A stretch of DNA of 64,000 bases from Cytophagales bacterium. Lineage in GTDB: Bacteria; Bacteroidota; Bacteroidia; Cytophagales; Flammeovirgaceae. The notes under the pieces are model-generated. The model ran no database searches and had not been told where the DNA came from. It saw only the letters and a list, made by a program, of their open reading frames with translations. Shown here one piece after another: positions 16,735 to 25,849 of this stretch. The stretch spans positions 186,001-250,000 of the forward strand of contig JANWWC010000001.1 of the NCBI GenBank assembly GCA_025056215.1, written 5' to 3'. Numbering within the stretch: position 1 is the stretch's first letter; each line of letters starts with the position of its first letter. The position numbers and the translations under genes were made by a program.

Positions 16735-17596
16735 ATTTTCGATATCCCCAATATAAGGCTACAAACAAAATTAGGAGAAGCCAAATGCGTACTAAAAAGA
16801 GCACTGCTTCTCCTATAATACGAAAGCTGTCTAAAAAAGCGTCTTTTAGTTTAGAAAAATAAGAAGGTTCGTATTCCTTGATAGATGGCTGTATATTGGG
16901 TAGAGTCTGACGTATTTGGGTTTGGCGCTGATAAACAGAAATATTAAGCGTTGCATAATTAATTTCATCTTCTAAACGCAAGTTGTCTATAATAGCTTGG
17001 TCGCGTTCTTCTTCGCGTTCGGGGCGCTTATCCGCTTTTTTTGACCTTTTAATAGTAAGCTGATTAGAAAGTTCTCTAAGAGTTACGTCTTCGGCGCGTA
17101 TGGTTCTATAGTCTAAATAATCTGCTTTTGATACCAGTAGGCGCAGGGCAGAATCCAATACGTTTACTGGAATACGGGTTGTTATGTCGTTGTTTACAGT
17201 GTAGTATGTAATTTCAACAACTGAATCTTTGCTAATAGGAATAGTTTGAGTGTAATCTTGTGAGTTGCGCAATTGGGTATATATAACAAAGCCTCCCATT
17301 CTCATAACAATATTTTCTATTTCAAGAGAATATTGATAAACATCTTTTACTCTCATGCGAATTTCAGCGGTGCGAATGAATTTTCGATTTTGGGCATTAA
17401 GAAGATTTTGGGAGGTGATCTGAGAACTCAGATATTGTTCTGAAGAAGAGCTTTCGATGTGTGTTTCATCGTTTTTCTTTTCTTCCTCTATATTTTTTTG
17501 TGCTTGATTGGTGTAAGTTGTCGATGAGGACTCAGGAGAAGAAGAATTGCAACTGTGGAGCAATAATAATAACCCACTTATTATGTATACTCTCAT
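16718..17596 (-). CDS. DUF4349-family lipoprotein with C-terminal TM helix
   Basis: 292 residues from MRVYIISG. The frame could extend to 17644, but the internal Met gives a clean lipoprotein signal peptide ending in LLLLLHSC-N. A Ser/Thr/Glu-rich linker (about 20-65) leads to the DUF4349 domain (RKFIRTAEIRMRVKDVYQYS, then a coiled-coil part with EEERDQAIIDNLRLEDE). A TM helix (about 262-284) and a short basic tail WWKKF end the protein. The family is envelope-associated and of unknown function. The last codons lie inside a 36-bp direct repeat. It is divergent from the RND pump with a 71-bp gap. Confidence 0.85.
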   Translation of the reverse strand: MRVYIISGLLLLLHSCNSSSPESSSTTYTNQAQKNIEEEKKNDETHIESSSSEQYLSSQITSQNLLNAQNRKFIRTAEIRMRVKDVYQYSLEIENIVMRMGGFVIYTQLRNSQDYTQTIPISKDSVVEITYYTVNNDITTRIPVNVLDSALRLLVSKADYLDYRTIRAEDVTLRELSNQLTIKRSKKADKRPEREEERDQAIIDNLRLEDEINYATLNISVYQRQTQIRQTLPNIQPSIKEYEPSYFSKLKDAFLDSFRIIGEAVLFLVRIWLLLILFVALYWGYRKWWKKF

Positions 17597-17667
17597 GAGA
17601 CAAAATTGTTGTAGTTTTTTTGTAAAGAAACACATAATCGCCAAATTTGCTGCCGAGCAATTTTTGT

Positions 17668-20600
17668 ATGATAGACAAAATTATAGATTATTCCATTAAA
17701 AACAAGCTTGTAATTGCTTTATTTACTGCAGCAATAGTCATATGGGGAAGTTATTCTTTAGTCAAGCTTCCCATTGATGCCCTTCCCGATGTTACAAGCA
17801 ATCAAGTAGATATTATCACCGTATGCCCCAATCTGGCGACTGTCGAAACAGAAACCTTTATTACGGCACCTATTGAAATGGCAATGACCAACATCAGAGG
17901 TATTCAAGAAATTCGCTCTACTTCAAGGTTTGGTCTATCGGTAGTAAAACTCATTTTTGACGATGAAACCGATGTTTATTGGGCAAGACAACAAATTTCA
18001 GAACGCTTAGAACTGATTAAAGATGAAATCCCAACAGAATTCGGAAAACCTTTTATGGGTCCTATTTCTACAGGTTTAGGAGAAGTATTTCAATATGTTA
18101 TTCGAACAACTGACTGGGAAGACAAGTCGTTTTCCCTTATGGAAATAAGAACTTTACAAGACTGGGTAGTGCGAAAACAACTTCTTTCTGTTCCGGGAGT
18201 TGCTGAAGTTTCTGGTTTTGGAGGATATCGAAAGGAATATCAGTGTCAGATAGACTTAGAAAGACTGCGTTCTCTTGGAGTTACTATGCAAGAGTTATTT
18301 TATGCGTTAGATAATTCCAATAAGAATACAGGAGGAGCTTATATCGAAAAGGCGGGAAAAGCATTTGTCATTCGAGGAATTGGCTTGGCTACCTCCTTGG
18401 AAGATATTGAAAATATTGTTATCAAGCTCAACGGAAATACACCCATTTTAGTAAAAGATGTAGCTGACGTAAAATTTGGCAACAGCATCCGCTACGGTAT
18501 GATGAACATGAATGGAAAAGGTGAAGTAGCAGGTGGTATCATTATGATGATGAAAGGAGCTAACGGCAACGAAGTCATTCGGAACATCAAAATAAAGATG
18601 CAAGAAATTCAGAAATCTCTTCCTGCAGGTTTGATTATTGAACCTTTTATTGACAGAGAAAAAATTGTAAATGCTGCTATTAAAACTGTGTTTACTAATC
18701 TAATTGAAGGGGCACTTATTGTAGTGGGAGTAATCTTAGTATTTTTAGGAAATTGGCGCGCAAGTCTGATTGCTGCTTCTTTGATTCCGCTCTCTATGTT
18801 GTTTGCTTTCATCTTGATGAATCAGTTTGGAGTGGTGGGAAATTTGATGAGTTTAGGCGCTATCGATTTTGGGTTATTGGTAGATAGCGCTATCATAGTA
18901 GTAGAATCTGTTATGATGGTATACGGAACGTATGTTAGCAGAATTCTAAAATCTAACGAACAAGGCTTCCCTACCCTTAAATTTAGCCAAGCTGAAAAAG
19001 ACCGTTTAACAGCTGCTGCTTCTAAGCAAGTAAAACAATCTGTGGTGTTTGGAGGACTTATTATTTTGATTGTTTATTTTCCTCTTTTGACTCTTACGGG
19101 AATAGAGGGAAAAATGTTCGCTCCTATGGCTAAAACGATTAGCTTCGCAATTGGAGGAGCTCTATTGTTTTCAATTACTTATATTCCGATGATGTGCTCA
19201 TTGCTCTTAAATCCACCTAAAAATCCGAATGATCATGGTATTTCTGAGCACATTATCCAAAGCATTTATACGAAAATTTTGAAGCCTGCTTTAATTTTTC
19301 TTCTTAGAAAGCAATATTTAGCAATTCTAATAGCGTGTGCTGTTCTCTTAACAGGATATTTAGGGTTCAGACAAATCGGCGGAGAGTTTTTGCCTAAGCT
19401 CATGGAGGGAGATTTTGTCGTGACAGTAACTCTCCCTGTAGGAACAGCCATGAGCCAAACGGAAGAGCTAAGCAGCAAACTTCAAGAAATGTTGCTCAAG
19501 AAATATCCTGATGAAATCGTACGCATCGTATCTAAAATTGGAACTTCTGAACTTCCACTCGATCCCGCTCCTATGGAGATGTTTGATATGGTTGTCGTGC
19601 TAACGGATAAAAGCACATGGACAAAAGCAAAAGATCAACACGAATTAGCCTCACTCTTTGAAAAAGACTTTCAAGCATTTCCAGGTGTTTCTTTCGCTAT
19701 TATGCAACCTATTGAAAACCGCGTAAACGATTTGATGTCTGGCGCTAAGACAGATGTAGTTATTCAGCTATTTGGATATAATCTCGATTCATTAGCGAAA
19801 ATCGGCAAAAGAATCGCAAATACAATACGAAATGTTCCGGGAGTTACTGATTTACAACAAATTAAGTTGTTTGGGTTGCCTATGATAGATATCAAGTATA
19901 ATCACCGTCAGTTAGCTGTGTACGGTATAAGTGTCGAAAGTATTAACAAAGCAATCCAAATGGCGTATGCAGGAGTAGTAGCAGGTACAATCTATGAAAA
20001 AGAAAAAAGGTTCGACTTAACCATTCGACTCTCTGAAAAAGACCGGGCTAACATCAGCAATCTGAAAAATTTGTTAATTACAACAGCTGATGGACATACT
20101 GTTCCGCTCTCTGCTTTAGCAGATATTACAGAAAAAATAGGACCTGCTGAGATCAAACGTGTAGGGTTGAACCGTGTTCTTAACATTGAGTTTAATGTGC
20201 GCGGAAGAGATATGGAGTCTACTGTAGCTGAAATACGCCGAAAAATTGAAAAAGAAATCGTTTTACCCAAAGGTTTTCAAATAAAATATGGCGGTTCTTT
20301 CGAAAACTTAACGAGCGCTAAACAAAGATTAGCGATTGTAGTACCCGTAGCCTTATTAATTATTTTTTCTATTTTATACTCTACGTTTCGCAATTTTAAA
20401 GATAGTTTACTAATTTATACTATTGTTCCGATTTCAGCAGTAGGAGGCGTATTTGCTTTGATTGTTCGACAAATGAATTTTAGCATTTCTGCAGGCGTCG
20501 GATTTATTGCGTTATTCGGAATAGCTGTATTGAATGGGATTCTACTGGTGAGTTATTTTAACCAACTTCGCGATGAGTACGGCGTTTTTGACGTGCAAGA

Positions 20601-20850
20601 AAGAGTATTAGTAGGAATCCAAAATCGCTTGCGCCCTGTTTTGATGACTACCTTTGTTGCAGCATTAGGATTTTTGCCGATGGCACTGTCAAATTCTGCT
20701 GGTGCTGAAGTCCAAAAGCCATTAGCGTCAGTAGTCATTGGCGGATTGTTCACTGCTACAGTGCTCACTTGTATTATTTTACCTGTGTTATATTGTATGT
20801 TTAACGCACATGAAAAAATAGAAAGCATTAGTAATGAAGAAATTGCGTAG
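17668..20850 (+). CDS. Heavy-metal efflux RND transporter (CusA/CzcA family)
   Basis: 1060 residues from MIDKIIDYS; a TTG 21 nt upstream is less likely. Normal length for the HME-RND inner-membrane pump: TM1 near 10-30, a large periplasmic loop (about 35-330), six TM segments, a second periplasmic loop and five more TMs. The proton-relay region reads LGAIDFGLLVDSAIIVVES in TM4, as in CusA/CzcA. DPAPMEMFD in the second loop resembles monovalent (Cu/Ag) pumps, but the metal is not resolved. It overlaps the TolC-like gene by 17 nt. No periplasmic adaptor (CusB/CzcB) gene is adjacent. Confidence 0.92.
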   Translation: MIDKIIDYSIKNKLVIALFTAAIVIWGSYSLVKLPIDALPDVTSNQVDIITVCPNLATVETETFITAPIEMAMTNIRGIQEIRSTSRFGLSVVKLIFDDETDVYWARQQISERLELIKDEIPTEFGKPFMGPISTGLGEVFQYVIRTTDWEDKSFSLMEIRTLQDWVVRKQLLSVPGVAEVSGFGGYRKEYQCQIDLERLRSLGVTMQELFYALDNSNKNTGGAYIEKAGKAFVIRGIGLATSLEDIENIVIKLNGNTPILVKDVADVKFGNSIRYGMMNMNGKGEVAGGIIMMMKGANGNEVIRNIKIKMQEIQKSLPAGLIIEPFIDREKIVNAAIKTVFTNLIEGALIVVGVILVFLGNWRASLIAASLIPLSMLFAFILMNQFGVVGNLMSLGAIDFGLLVDSAIIVVESVMMVYGTYVSRILKSNEQGFPTLKFSQAEKDRLTAAASKQVKQSVVFGGLIILIVYFPLLTLTGIEGKMFAPMAKTISFAIGGALLFSITYIPMMCSLLLNPPKNPNDHGISEHIIQSIYTKILKPALIFLLRKQYLAILIACAVLLTGYLGFRQIGGEFLPKLMEGDFVVTVTLPVGTAMSQTEELSSKLQEMLLKKYPDEIVRIVSKIGTSELPLDPAPMEMFDMVVVLTDKSTWTKAKDQHELASLFEKDFQAFPGVSFAIMQPIENRVNDLMSGAKTDVVIQLFGYNLDSLAKIGKRIANTIRNVPGVTDLQQIKLFGLPMIDIKYNHRQLAVYGISVESINKAIQMAYAGVVAGTIYEKEKRFDLTIRLSEKDRANISNLKNLLITTADGHTVPLSALADITEKIGPAEIKRVGLNRVLNIEFNVRGRDMESTVAEIRRKIEKEIVLPKGFQIKYGGSFENLTSAKQRLAIVVPVALLIIFSILYSTFRNFKDSLLIYTIVPISAVGGVFALIVRQMNFSISAGVGFIALFGIAVLNGILLVSYFNQLRDEYGVFDVQERVLVGIQNRLRPVLMTTFVAALGFLPMALSNSAGAEVQKPLASVVIGGLFTATVLTCIILPVLYCMFNAHEKIESISNEEIA

Positions 20851-22111
20851 TAAGGCTATAGATTTAGTTTTGAGGGTGACATGCCTGATGGCTTCTTTTT
20901 ATGCGTGCGCTCAAGTTCTCTCTTCAGAAAAAGAAGAACTTTTTACAGAAAACCAATCACACAATAAACTTACTGCTCGATATATTTCTTTATCAGAAGT
21001 TTTGTCAATCGTAGAGAAACAAAATCCGTCATTTTTACTTTCAGAAAAGCAAGTAGAAAGAGAAATTGCACTAAAAAGATCGCCTTATCTTCTTCCTAAT
21101 ACCGAAATTTTGTGGGAGGCTCCCACAGGTGATGTTTTGCGCCCTGGTGTGTTGCAAAATATTCCTTATCTTGGGGCTATTGCTTCTCAAGTGAATGCTC
21201 AAAAGCAGCGGATTTTATTAAGCGAAATAGAGAAAAAAATCGTTTTACAGCGTTTGAGATACAATGCTACTTTTATTTATAACGAAATTCAATATCTCCT
21301 TGAGCGCGTTCGAATCTTACAAGAGCAAGATACTTTCTATAGCAACATTGTAGAAATTACGCGCATTCGGCGAGAGTTAGGCGAAATTACAAAATTAGAG
21401 CAATTAAATGCTGAATCGCGTTACAAACAAGTACAAACGCAACTCGACGCCTCTCGCGCTGAGCTTCGAGGCGTACAAGCGCAGTTAGCTTATATTATTG
21501 GAATGCCTTATGAAAAAAATTTAATTCCTAATGAAAGAATTACCCACTTGCCTTTCCTTATAGATAAACCCATCTTTGACTCTACTGCTATTTTAAAAAA
21601 TCCCTTGTTGTCTTTTAATCAGCAGCAGGAGCGTCTTAATGAATTTTTATTGCAATCTGAAAAAAGGAGTCGCCTGCCGGGCATCATTATAGGTTATCTG
21701 AATCAAGGTGCAGACAATACACCGTTAGAATACCGATTGCGGTTAGGTATTTCTTTTCCTTTAGCTCAGTGGTTGAACTCCTCGAGAATAAAAGCAGCTC
21801 AAAAAAATTTGGAAATCTCTCGATTGCAAACTTTAGCTTCTGCTTTGCAACTTAACAACGAATACAGCATGGCAGTTTCTCGTTATCGCCAGTATGGAGA
21901 AGCGCTCCAATATTACGAAGAAATAGGATTGGCGCAAGCCTCTGAAATTCTTCGGAACGCTAAGGAAAGTTATCGACTAGGAAATATTCCATATTACAAC
22001 TACATCCAAAACTCCGAGTTAGCTTATCAAATTAGACTTAATTACTTAGAAACTCTTCGCAACTACAATCAGGCTGTTTTAATGATTCAGTATTTGCAAG
22101 GAGACCTCTAA
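20834..22111 (+). CDS. TolC/CzcC-family outer-membrane efflux protein
   Basis: 425 residues: signal peptide (about 1-27), then two helical-hairpin repeats typical of outer-membrane efflux ducts (first around SLSEVLSIVEKQNPSFLLSE, second around EILRNAKESYRLGNIPYYNY). It should form the trimeric exit duct for the RND pump, whose gene it overlaps by 17 nt. The adaptor that normally joins pump and duct must be encoded elsewhere, if present. It converges with the next gene, with 1 nt between the stops. Confidence 0.88.
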   Translation: MKKLRSKAIDLVLRVTCLMASFYACAQVLSSEKEELFTENQSHNKLTARYISLSEVLSIVEKQNPSFLLSEKQVEREIALKRSPYLLPNTEILWEAPTGDVLRPGVLQNIPYLGAIASQVNAQKQRILLSEIEKKIVLQRLRYNATFIYNEIQYLLERVRILQEQDTFYSNIVEITRIRRELGEITKLEQLNAESRYKQVQTQLDASRAELRGVQAQLAYIIGMPYEKNLIPNERITHLPFLIDKPIFDSTAILKNPLLSFNQQQERLNEFLLQSEKRSRLPGIIIGYLNQGADNTPLEYRLRLGISFPLAQWLNSSRIKAAQKNLEISRLQTLASALQLNNEYSMAVSRYRQYGEALQYYEEIGLAQASEILRNAKESYRLGNIPYYNYIQNSELAYQIRLNYLETLRNYNQAVLMIQYLQGDL

Positions 22112-22112
22112 A

Positions 22113-22736
22113 TTAGTTCTTGATGCTCTCTTTGTTTAGAAAGATTGCATCTTCTTGAAAAGGCATTTGTGTAAGATTTATTTCTAATTCTTTAATTTTA
22201 TAATGAATTGCACCTATAGGAGAGAGTATTTCTTTTAAAAACATGAGCATATCGTACATTAATTTGCGCTGCTGTGCAAGTTGATGGTTGTGCTGGGCTG
22301 TTTCAAGAGCTAACTTTTTATAGGAGTCTTGTAGTTTTTTTTGATGTTCATACTCGAGTTGCTTAATAAGATTGGCTTTTTCAGATAAAAGTTCTTGAGC
22401 TTTTTTTTGCGCTTGTTCTTGGATTTTTTCTGCTTTGATTTCAGCTTCTTGTACAATTAAAGAGGCTTTGCGTTGCGCGTCGTGTAGCAAGGATTGATTG
22501 CGCGTTTCTTGTAAACGCATATTTTCTACCAGAACAGTAGTTTTTTCACGAAATTCTCTTTCAAGTTCTTCTTTTTCTTGTTGTATCTTGTTTAGTTGGC
22601 TTTGCAAATATGCAATAGTATGAGCGCACATTTCTAATTTTTCTATAAGAAGCTTGGAATTTATCTGACCTAACCAATTTTTAGGAAGATGCTGAATAAA
22701 AGTACGGATTTCCTCTGTGGTAATGCTGTTGTTCAT
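22113..22736 (-). CDS. Coiled-coil protein of unknown function
   Basis: 207 residues. After an N-terminal helical segment, residues about 45-160 are a long Gln/Glu/Lys-rich coiled coil with alanine-rich heptads (IVQEAEIKAEKIQEQAQKKA) resembling DivIVA or ATP-synthase b-type helices. No signal peptide or TM helix is visible, so it is probably cytoplasmic. The function is not recognisable; a structural or cell-division role is only a guess from the shape. The 185-bp divergent gap to 22922 contains a TAGTTTTG box (22896-22903). Confidence 0.7.
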   Translation of the reverse strand: MNNSITTEEIRTFIQHLPKNWLGQINSKLLIEKLEMCAHTIAYLQSQLNKIQQEKEELEREFREKTTVLVENMRLQETRNQSLLHDAQRKASLIVQEAEIKAEKIQEQAQKKAQELLSEKANLIKQLEYEHQKKLQDSYKKLALETAQHNHQLAQQRKLMYDMLMFLKEILSPIGAIHYKIKELEINLTQMPFQEDAIFLNKESIKN

Positions 22737-22921
22737 TTTTGGGAAGGATATTTGGTTTATATTTGCTTATGCAATATGTAAAAATCTTATGGATTATCCA
22801 AAACTCACAAGAAATAAAGTTCTACTTATAAGTTCCTCTTTTTAACGATTGCCCTAAAATCTCTAAAACTTTTATGGGATAGTTTTTTTTAATATTAGTT
22901 TTGCTTTGAAGTATCAGAAAC

Positions 22922-24352
22922 ATGATAACAGAAAATACCAAAATTGCTGTAATTGGAGCAGGCCCAGCAGGATTGACAGCAGCCTATCAACTTACTAAGC
23001 ATACTCCTAACGTCGACTTGTATGAATTAAGTCCTTATGTGGGCGGTATGTGCCGTACTTTTGAGTTGTGGGGAAGTAAAGTAGACGTAGGTCCTCATCG
23101 TTTTTTTAGTTATGACCAGCGTGTAAACAAAATATGGTTGGAAGTAGCTCAGAACGATTACGACATGGTCAAACGGCTGACGCGTATTTATTACAACAAC
23201 CGTTTTTTTGCTTATCCTCTTAAACCTTTTAACGCATTTGCCAATTTAGGACCTTTTGAAACTGTTAATTGTATTTTCAGTTATTTAAAAGAGAAAGTCT
23301 CTCCTACTCCTCTCAAAAATGATTTTGAAACATGGGTTATCCGCCGTTTTGGCAAGCGCTTATACGAAATTTTTTTCAAGACTTATTCAGAAAAGCTGTG
23401 GGGAATTCCTTGCCATGAATTAGATTCTGATTTTGCGGCGCAGCGCATTAAAAAACTGTCGCTCTCAGAAGCTATTAAAAATGCCTTTGCAAAATCCGGG
23501 AATCATAAAACATTGGTTGATGAATTTGCCTATCCGCTTCATGGAACAGGAATGATCTATGAAAGAATGGCTCAAGCCATTCGAACAAGGGGAGGAAAAA
23601 TTTTTTTAAAAACACCTGTACAAAAAATTTTAACGCAAAATCGTCAAGTAAAAGGGCTCCAACTCGTAGACGGTACACAAAAAGAATACGATTATATCAT
23701 TTCTTCGATGCCTCTTACCCAACTTACTCAAAGGCTTGACGAAGCGCCCGACGATATAAAAGCAAAAGCTTCTCAACTTACTTATCGAAACACAATTATT
23801 GTATATCTTAATATCGAATCGAATTGTCTTTTTCCAGATAATTGGTTGTATATTCACTCTGAAAAACTTAAAACTGGACGAATCACAAATTTCAACAACT
23901 GGCTTCCGTCGCTTATCGGAAATCCAGAGAGAACTATTTTAGCACTCGAATATTGGTGTTATGAAATAGATGAAATATGGAAAAGCCCTGATGAAGTTTT
24001 GATAAATATTGCTCAAGAAGATATTCGAAATACTGGCTTAATCAAAGGAGCTAATATTTTAGATGGATACGTACTTCGAATTCCAAAATGCTATCCTGTT
24101 TACAAAGCTGGCTATAAAGAAATTCTCAAACCAATAGAAAAATACTTAGCCACTATTCAGAACTTATATCCTATCGGACGCTACGGAGCTTTTAAATACA
24201 ACAATCAAGACCATTCCATTTTGATGGGATTGTTAGCTGCTGAAAATATTATTCATGACGCTTGCCATAATTTATGGGAAATCAACACAGATTATGACAC
24301 CTATCAAGAGAGTGTAATAATTACGAAAACAGGATTGCAAAAAAAGAGTTAA
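22922..24352 (+). CDS. FAD-dependent oxidoreductase of the amine-oxidase/PPOX/UGM type
   Basis: 476 residues. The N-terminal dinucleotide-binding motif is VIGAGPAGLTAAYQL (about 10-24), followed by ELSPYVGGMCRTF and VDVGPHRFFSYD. The segment around YSEKLWGIPCHELDSDFAAQ is seen in proteins annotated as protoporphyrinogen-oxidase-like or UDP-galactopyranose-mutase-like flavoproteins, often linked to polysaccharide synthesis. The substrate cannot be told from sequence. It seems to have its own promoter region and is followed after 24 nt by DUF420. Confidence 0.8.
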   Translation: MITENTKIAVIGAGPAGLTAAYQLTKHTPNVDLYELSPYVGGMCRTFELWGSKVDVGPHRFFSYDQRVNKIWLEVAQNDYDMVKRLTRIYYNNRFFAYPLKPFNAFANLGPFETVNCIFSYLKEKVSPTPLKNDFETWVIRRFGKRLYEIFFKTYSEKLWGIPCHELDSDFAAQRIKKLSLSEAIKNAFAKSGNHKTLVDEFAYPLHGTGMIYERMAQAIRTRGGKIFLKTPVQKILTQNRQVKGLQLVDGTQKEYDYIISSMPLTQLTQRLDEAPDDIKAKASQLTYRNTIIVYLNIESNCLFPDNWLYIHSEKLKTGRITNFNNWLPSLIGNPERTILALEYWCYEIDEIWKSPDEVLINIAQEDIRNTGLIKGANILDGYVLRIPKCYPVYKAGYKEILKPIEKYLATIQNLYPIGRYGAFKYNNQDHSILMGLLAAENIIHDACHNLWEINTDYDTYQESVIITKTGLQKKS

Positions 24353-24376
24353 TAAATAAAAGTTAATTTGAATTCT

Positions 24377-24925
24377 ATGGAAAAAGTTTCTCAATCTACA
24401 CAAGATAAGAAATTTCTCATTGGGATTGGAATTCTTTCGGTGCTTATCCCGATTGTAGTAGCATTTTTGTTGTTCATTCCTCAAACAGGAAAACTGGGGA
24501 ATTTAGATGTTTCCTTTTTGCCACACTTAAACGGTATTTTAAACACAGCCACTACTGTTTGTTTAATCATTGGCTACTTTTTTATTCGCTCTAAAAATGA
24601 AAAAGCACATAAAGTTATGATGATGGTTGCTTTTGTGCTTTCGTCTGTTTTTTTGGTATCTTATGTTGTATACCATTATCAGGCTGCTCCCACCAAATTC
24701 GGAGGAGAAGGAATCATCCGACCTATTTATTATTTCTTACTGATCACACACATTACCTTAGCAGCGATAATTGTACCTTTAGTGCTTCTTGCATTTTATT
24801 ATGCGCTCTCTCGTCAAATTCCAAAACACAAAAGTATTGTGAAATACACCTTCCCTATATGGCTGTATGTTGCTGTTAGCGGTGTTTTGGTTTATTTGCT
24901 TATCAGTCCTTACTATCAAGCTTAA
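24377..24925 (+). CDS. DUF420 membrane protein (likely cytochrome oxidase assembly)
   Basis: 182 residues from MEKVSQST (a TTG three codons earlier is less likely). Five hydrophobic segments, with conserved histidines in HLNGILNTATT, VYHYQ and THITLAA, match DUF420. In Firmicutes, a family relative (CtaM/YozB) is, as I recall, needed for heme-copper oxidase function, and Bacteroidota copies often sit near SCO or cox genes. A SCO1 gene lies about 6 kb downstream in this window but not in the same operon. Role inferred from the family. Confidence 0.82.
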   Translation: MEKVSQSTQDKKFLIGIGILSVLIPIVVAFLLFIPQTGKLGNLDVSFLPHLNGILNTATTVCLIIGYFFIRSKNEKAHKVMMMVAFVLSSVFLVSYVVYHYQAAPTKFGGEGIIRPIYYFLLITHITLAAIIVPLVLLAFYYALSRQIPKHKSIVKYTFPIWLYVAVSGVLVYLLISPYYQA

Positions 24926-24927
24926 AG

Positions 24928-25785
24928 TTAGTTTTGTTTGTAATAAGATTTTGCAATAAAATGGATGGGAGTTTCAATGATGTCGGCTAAGTTTCCCCCA
25001 AAACCTACGATCACTTCGCGAACAATATCAGAAAAAACACTAGCAGTCTTTCCTACAAAAAAAACAGGGTAGTTTTTCCACGCAGGTAAACGCAAAAGAT
25101 ACTTTTCTACAAAAAGCTGATACGATTGTTTAACAACTTGCTGAGTGTAGTTTGTAACATTTTCAGAAGCAAATACAGCAAAAGAAGCTAAATATTTGTT
25201 AGGAAATTTATGGCGATATACATTATCTAACATTCCTTCTTTGCTTTCAGGGTATTTCTTTTGAAAGAGTTGAGTTTCATTGGGAGGCATTATTCCTGCT
25301 AAATAATCGCTGAGAAGTTGCTTTCCGATATGTCCTGCACTGCCTTCATCGCCGAGCCATATTCCTAAAGAAGGAGCACGCTCTACGATTTTTCCTCGAT
25401 GAACTACGCAGGCATTAGAACCTGTGCCTGAGATGCAAACGATTCCGTCTTTATCTGGACAAATTCCTAAAGCTGCGCCTTCAATATCCGATTTTACATC
25501 AATTTCTGCATTCGGAAAAGCAGCGATTAAAGCCGTTTTCATATCTTTTCGTTTAGACTCCGTGCTGCAACCTGCTCCGAAAAATATCACTCCTTCGATT
25601 TTTTTTTCAGAAATAGGGAGTTCTAGTTCGTCTTCAATGGTTAGATAGATAGATTCTGCAGAAAGATAATAAGGATTAAGACCTTTTGTGCGGAACTCGT
25701 ATACTTTTGCTTCGTCGGGAATAAATAACTTCCAATCTGTTTTCGATGAACCACTATCAGCAATAAGAGTTATTTTTGACGTCAT
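24928..25785 (-). CDS. N-acetylglucosamine kinase-like ATPase (BadF/BadG family)
   Basis: 285 residues of the ASKHA sugar-kinase fold. LIADSGSSKTDWKLF (about 7-21) is the phosphate-1 loop, GIVCISGTGSNACVV (about 114-128) the phosphate-2 loop, and LGIWLGDEGSAGHIG (about 141-155) the typical active-site segment. Bacteroidota homologues are annotated as N-acetylglucosamine or glucosamine kinases, which would recycle amino sugars from the cell wall or chitin. No sugar-recycling gene is adjacent. Its end converges with DUF420, with 2 nt between the genes. Confidence 0.85.
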   Translation of the reverse strand: MTSKITLIADSGSSKTDWKLFIPDEAKVYEFRTKGLNPYYLSAESIYLTIEDELELPISEKKIEGVIFFGAGCSTESKRKDMKTALIAAFPNAEIDVKSDIEGAALGICPDKDGIVCISGTGSNACVVHRGKIVERAPSLGIWLGDEGSAGHIGKQLLSDYLAGIMPPNETQLFQKKYPESKEGMLDNVYRHKFPNKYLASFAVFASENVTNYTQQVVKQSYQLFVEKYLLRLPAWKNYPVFFVGKTASVFSDIVREVIVGFGGNLADIIETPIHFIAKSYYKQN

Positions 25786-25849
25786 TTGGAGTTAGTTTTT
25801 AGTTTGTTTCCGCTTACCTTTAACGAAGAAAAACTTAAAAAGTAGACAA

